From positions 1-8,308 of the forward strand of contig CAMJJZ010000050.1 of NCBI GenBank assembly GCA_946406275.1: a DNA stretch of 8,308 bases, given 5' to 3'. A program made the translations under genes and the position numbers. Shown in pieces: positions 5,099 to 8,308 of the stretch. Within the stretch, counting starts at the first letter, position 1; every line of letters starts with the position of its first letter. The stretch comes from an uncultured Bacteroidales bacterium (GTDB lineage: Bacteria > Bacteroidota > Bacteroidia > Bacteroidales > UBA932). The notes under the pieces are model-generated. The model made no database searches. It was given only the letters and a program-made list of their open reading frames with translations, and was not told the DNA's origin.

Positions 5099-7774
5099 AT
5101 GAAGAAAATCTTAACGGTTCTTACGTGCATCCTGCTGTCGCTGACAGCCCTCGCACAGTCCGTAAACATGCTGTCCATGGCCCGCGCAGAACTTGCCAAG
5201 CGCGGCCTTGAAGAGAATGAAGTCCGTGCCCGCCTCATGGAAGAGGGCATAGACGTAGACGCAATTCCGCCCACTGAGTACGCCGCTTACCAGAGCCGCG
5301 TAATGGACGTCCTAAACAAACTGCAGGCAGAAAAGGCCGGCGCTGGCGTTGTTGCAAACGCCAATCAGCAGACCTATGGTCCGGAAGTCACTTCCGGTTC
5401 CGCTCTTCCCAGGACAACGGTGGACGAAGCCGTGGCAGAGAACAACATAGTAACCACTCTGGATAGCGTCAATGTAGCCACCACCGTGGGCAACGAAATC
5501 TACGGCCACTCACTGTTCACCGGCAAGACCATGGAGGTTTTCCGTACCACGGACGGCGCCATCGCCCCTGAGACATACGTCCTTGGAGAGGGCGACGAAG
5601 TCCATATCTCCATATTCGGATCGTCCCAGACAGAGATTCACCAGCGCATTGGTGCAGACGGCTCCATCCAGCCTACAGGCGCTACCAAGATTTTCCTCAA
5701 GGGCATGACCCTGGCACAGGGACGCAAGGCCATCATCTCCAAACTGGCCCAGCACTACTCCTTCCGCCAGGACCAGATTGCCGTCACCATCACCACGGCC
5801 CGTACCATTTCCGTAAGCATTTACGGTGAGGTAGGCGTGCAGGGCGGCTTCACCCTGAGCGCACTCAACACCGCATTCAACGCCCTGGCGGCTGCAGGCG
5901 GCCCCACCGAGATGGGTTCCATCCGCAACATCCAGCGTTCCCGCGGCGGCAAAACCTCCCGTCTGGACCTTTACAAGTACATGAGGGGAGAAATCAAGGA
6001 TGTACCTTATGACCTCCAGAACAACGATGTCCTCTTTGTTCCCGTGGCTCAGACCATAGTCACCGTTGAAGGTGCCGTAAGGCGCCCCATGCGCTATGAG
6101 ATGGCTGAAGGTGAAACCATCAAGGACCTCATCGAGTATGCCGGCGGCCTCGAGGACAACGCCCTCAAGGACTTCGTACAGGTTGAGCGCAGGGAAAACG
6201 GAGAACTCAAGTTCCTGGAGTACAACCTTGCCAATATCCTTTCCGGTGGCCAGAAGGTGGTTCTCGCACCTGGAGACATCGTCCGAGTAAAGGCATCGGA
6301 CCGTCCCATGGAGAACTACGTATCCATTGAAGGAGACGTCTACTACGGCGGAAACTTCGACATAGAAGGCAACCGCAGCCTCAAGGGCCTGCTGGACAAG
6401 GCAAAGCCCCGCTACACCGCAAGGACGGACTATGTCTTCGTAGAGCGCACCAAACCGGACGAGACCGTAGAGGTTCTCACAGTTCCCTTCCCTGGTGTAA
6501 ACGGCAATCCGGACTTCACGCTGCAGGAAAGGGATGCTGTCCGCGTTCTGGAACTGGCATCGTACCGTGACACTGAATACATCGCCGTTAGCGGCCAGGT
6601 CCGCAAACCTTTCTCCAAGGAGTTCGGCCTCAACGACCGCATGACCGTGGGTCAGGCAATCGAATATGCCGGCGGCCTCAGGCCCAGCGTATATCCCGTG
6701 GCATACATCTTCCGCAAGGACGTCACCAATCCGGACAAGAAGCAGTACATCCCCGTTTCCCTGGAGAGCGGCGCAGACACCCCTCTGCAGCCCGGCGACA
6801 GCCTCAACGTCTACGACAACACCACCTACACCAACATTGGTGAACTCCGCATAAGCGGAGCCGTGAAGAACCCCGTCAATATCTCTTTCGACTCCGACGT
6901 CACCGTCCACGACCTCATCTCCATGGCCGGCGGCTTCACCGTGGGTGCAGCTTATGACATGGTTCAGGTGTTCCGCATGAACATCTCCAAGAAGGACGAG
7001 GTCAAGTTCGACACCATCATCCTCACCGTAGACGAAAACTACAATCCTGTAGATCCCACCTTCCACCTCCAGCCGTATGACCATGTGGTAGTCCGTATGA
7101 CTCCTAACTTCACCCACGGCCGTACTGTTGAAATCAACGGCAGGGTCAAGTACCCCGGCGTGTACGTGATTGAAGACAACCGCACCACGCTGTCGGAAAT
7201 CATCAAGATTGCAGGCGGCCTCCTGGATGATGCCAGCCCGTACAGCACTCTCTTCCGTACCTACAACAACCGCGGAAACATTGCCGTGAACCTCAAGGAC
7301 ATGAAGAAGCATCTGGGCAATAACTCGTACGATCCCATCGTCATGGACGGCGACGTGGTTAACGTGATCCGTATGGAGAACACCGTTACCATCCGTGAGC
7401 TCGGAACCCGTATGGCCCAGTACGTTCCGGATGAATTCTCCTCCACTTCCAAGACCCTTGTATACCAGGGCGGCCGCTCGGCCAAGTGGTACATCGACAA
7501 CTACGCCGGAGGTCTTGTGCGTGCTGCAGACCGCAGGAGCCTTACCGTCACCCTGCCCAACTATCAGACCATCGGCACCAAGCGCGTCCTGGGCGTCCGC
7601 ATCTACCCCAAGGTGGAACCCGGCAGCACAGTGACCGTAAGCATCGACCAGAAGAAACAGGAAGAACTTGAGAAACCCAAGGAGAAGGTGGACTGGGAGA
7701 GGATAGCTTCCAGCTCACTCTCAACCCTTACCTCCATCGTCTCCATGGTTCTCCTCATCGAACGACTCAACTAG
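5099..7774 (+). CDS. Multi-SLBB polysaccharide export protein (Wza-like, long form)
   Basis: This 891-residue exported protein should form or line the outer-membrane/periplasmic channel for a capsular or extracellular polysaccharide. Residues 1-20 are a signal peptide (MKK, hydrophobic core, ALA then Q). No proper lipobox is present, unlike E. coli Wza. A charged helical segment (about 25-65) resembling the N-terminus of Bacteroidetes homologues and a linker precede the Poly_export domain (about 158-236, opening ETYVLGEGDEVHISIFG). SLBB-type repeats then begin near residues 237, 319, 406, 493, 581 and 675, several with the recurrent (Y/M)AGG(L/F) turn. A degenerate seventh unit around 785-860 is possible. 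The last 24 residues form a hydrophobic/amphipathic helix (SLSTLTSIVSMVLLIERL). It is more than twice the length of E. coli Wza (about 380) because of the extra repeats. The Wzz-type gene follows after a single base, so the pair is an operon. Confidence 0.9.
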   Translation: MKKILTVLTCILLSLTALAQSVNMLSMARAELAKRGLEENEVRARLMEEGIDVDAIPPTEYAAYQSRVMDVLNKLQAEKAGAGVVANANQQTYGPEVTSGSALPRTTVDEAVAENNIVTTLDSVNVATTVGNEIYGHSLFTGKTMEVFRTTDGAIAPETYVLGEGDEVHISIFGSSQTEIHQRIGADGSIQPTGATKIFLKGMTLAQGRKAIISKLAQHYSFRQDQIAVTITTARTISVSIYGEVGVQGGFTLSALNTAFNALAAAGGPTEMGSIRNIQRSRGGKTSRLDLYKYMRGEIKDVPYDLQNNDVLFVPVAQTIVTVEGAVRRPMRYEMAEGETIKDLIEYAGGLEDNALKDFVQVERRENGELKFLEYNLANILSGGQKVVLAPGDIVRVKASDRPMENYVSIEGDVYYGGNFDIEGNRSLKGLLDKAKPRYTARTDYVFVERTKPDETVEVLTVPFPGVNGNPDFTLQERDAVRVLELASYRDTEYIAVSGQVRKPFSKEFGLNDRMTVGQAIEYAGGLRPSVYPVAYIFRKDVTNPDKKQYIPVSLESGADTPLQPGDSLNVYDNTTYTNIGELRISGAVKNPVNISFDSDVTVHDLISMAGGFTVGAAYDMVQVFRMNISKKDEVKFDTIILTVDENYNPVDPTFHLQPYDHVVVRMTPNFTHGRTVEINGRVKYPGVYVIEDNRTTLSEIIKIAGGLLDDASPYSTLFRTYNNRGNIAVNLKDMKKHLGNNSYDPIVMDGDVVNVIRMENTVTIRELGTRMAQYVPDEFSSTSKTLVYQGGRSAKWYIDNYAGGLVRAADRRSLTVTLPNYQTIGTKRVLGVRIYPKVEPGSTVTVSIDQKKQEELEKPKEKVDWERIASSSLSTLTSIVSMVLLIERLN

Positions 7775-7775
7775 C

Positions 7776-8308
7776 ATGGACCAGAACTACAACTACAACA
7801 ACCCCCAGGAAGAGGAAGAGGGCATAGACATTATGGCTCTCCTCAAGGGCCTTTGGGACGGACGCAAGACCATCATCATTGTAACCGCCGTGTTCATCGT
7901 GCTTGGCCTTGTGGCGGCCCTCACCATGAAGCGCACATACAATGTGAGCACAACCATGGTGCCCCAGATGAACTCCCGTTCAAGTTCTTCCCTGGGCAGC
8001 CTGGCGGCCCTTGCCGGAATAGACCTCAGCTCCATGAACAACGCCGGCGGAGACCTTTCCCCGCTGGTTTATCCCCAGATTGTGAACAGCGTTCCTTTCC
8101 GCAGGGAACTCATATACACCCCCCTTCACTACCAGAAGGCGGATACGGCCGTGAGCATGTACACCTACTTCAAGGAGTACACCAAGCCCACTGTGATGGG
8201 AACCGTGCTCAAGTATACCATCGGCCTTCCCGGAGTAATCATGAAAGCTATCCGCGGAGAAAAGCCTGACATGGTTCTCCCCGCCAGTGAAGGAGAAGCG
8301 GACAACGA
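7776..8308 (+). CDS. Wzz-type polysaccharide chain-length determinant (5' part, cut by window end)
   Basis: The first 177 codons of an inner-membrane polysaccharide co-polymerase are present, and the frame is open at the right edge. An acidic Asn/Glu-rich start (residues 1-16) leads into IDIMALLKGLWDGRK (17-31), the characteristic cytoplasmic entry to the Wzz domain. A first transmembrane helix follows (about 32-51, TIIIVTAVFIVLGLVAALTM), and then the periplasmic domain begins. Such proteins set polymer length and, in Wzc-like forms, couple to an outer-membrane export protein, which fits the SLBB gene one base upstream. Whether a C-terminal tyrosine kinase domain is present lies outside the window. 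The start at 7776 is chosen because it abuts the previous stop and gives the full family N-terminus. Confidence 0.88.
   Translation, partial: MDQNYNYNNPQEEEEGIDIMALLKGLWDGRKTIIIVTAVFIVLGLVAALTMKRTYNVSTTMVPQMNSRSSSSLGSLAALAGIDLSSMNNAGGDLSPLVYPQIVNSVPFRRELIYTPLHYQKADTAVSMYTYFKEYTKPTVMGTVLKYTIGLPGVIMKAIRGEKPDMVLPASEGEADN

Noticed and set aside
3614..5131. Near-identical N-termini (MKKILTV) of the GH109 and SLBB proteins as a sign of duplication
   Set aside because: The codons differ at most positions and similarity stops after the signal peptide. This is convergence of signal sequences.
5510..7312. 600-codon open frame antisense to the SLBB gene
   Set aside because: Its codons are in exact register with the sense codons, so stops would require TTA, CTA or TCA in the real gene, which this codon usage largely avoids. 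The peptide has no recognisable domain. The 346- and 356-codon antisense frames at 1439-2479 and 2496-3566 have the same explanation.

Overview
The window looks like a chromosomal segment from a Bacteroidales bacterium of fairly high GC content, probably a gut commensal. An Alistipes-like or uncultured relative is possible, but genus cannot be fixed from this sequence. The evidence is the promoter type (TAnnTTTG -7 boxes, with TTTG-like -33 boxes 19-20 bases upstream), the absence of clear Shine-Dalgarno sequences, a tRNA gene without encoded CCA, and protein families typical of the phylum: a PorV/PorQ-like barrel, a GH109 lipoprotein and a long multi-SLBB export protein.

Layout. Bases 1-190 hold no convincing gene but are full of inverted repeats. 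Two homologous hairpin/T-tract segments face each other (a + strand terminator at 73-105 and a - strand terminator at 152-180) and together form an imperfect palindrome spanning 62-190. A tRNA-Ser(GGA) gene lies on the - strand at 191-278, with a textbook promoter at 306-336. Everything to the right is on the + strand. (1) 383-2425: a PorV/PorQ-like outer-membrane barrel and a CobW-type GTPase 6 bases apart, closed by a strong terminator at 2452-2494. (2) 2532-4987: an N-acetylhexosamine 1-kinase-like phosphotransferase overlapping by 4 bases a GH109 alpha-N-acetylgalactosaminidase lipoprotein, closed by a terminator at 5006-5046. (3) 5099 to the window end: an 891-residue polysaccharide export protein with six or seven SLBB-type repeats, then, after 1 base, the first 177 codons of a Wzz-type chain-length protein that runs off the window.

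How the genes may work together. The kinase/GH109 pair makes sense as a small salvage module: the exported lipoprotein would release GalNAc from glycans and the cytoplasmic kinase would trap the imported sugar as a 1-phosphate. No transporter is present here. The last two genes form the export core of a surface polysaccharide locus whose glycosyltransferases and polymerase should lie downstream. The barrel/CobW pair suggests a link between metal handling and the envelope, but that rests only on adjacency. All genes appear intact. No phage, insertion sequence or CRISPR array was seen. The main unexplained structure is the 1-190 palindromic region.
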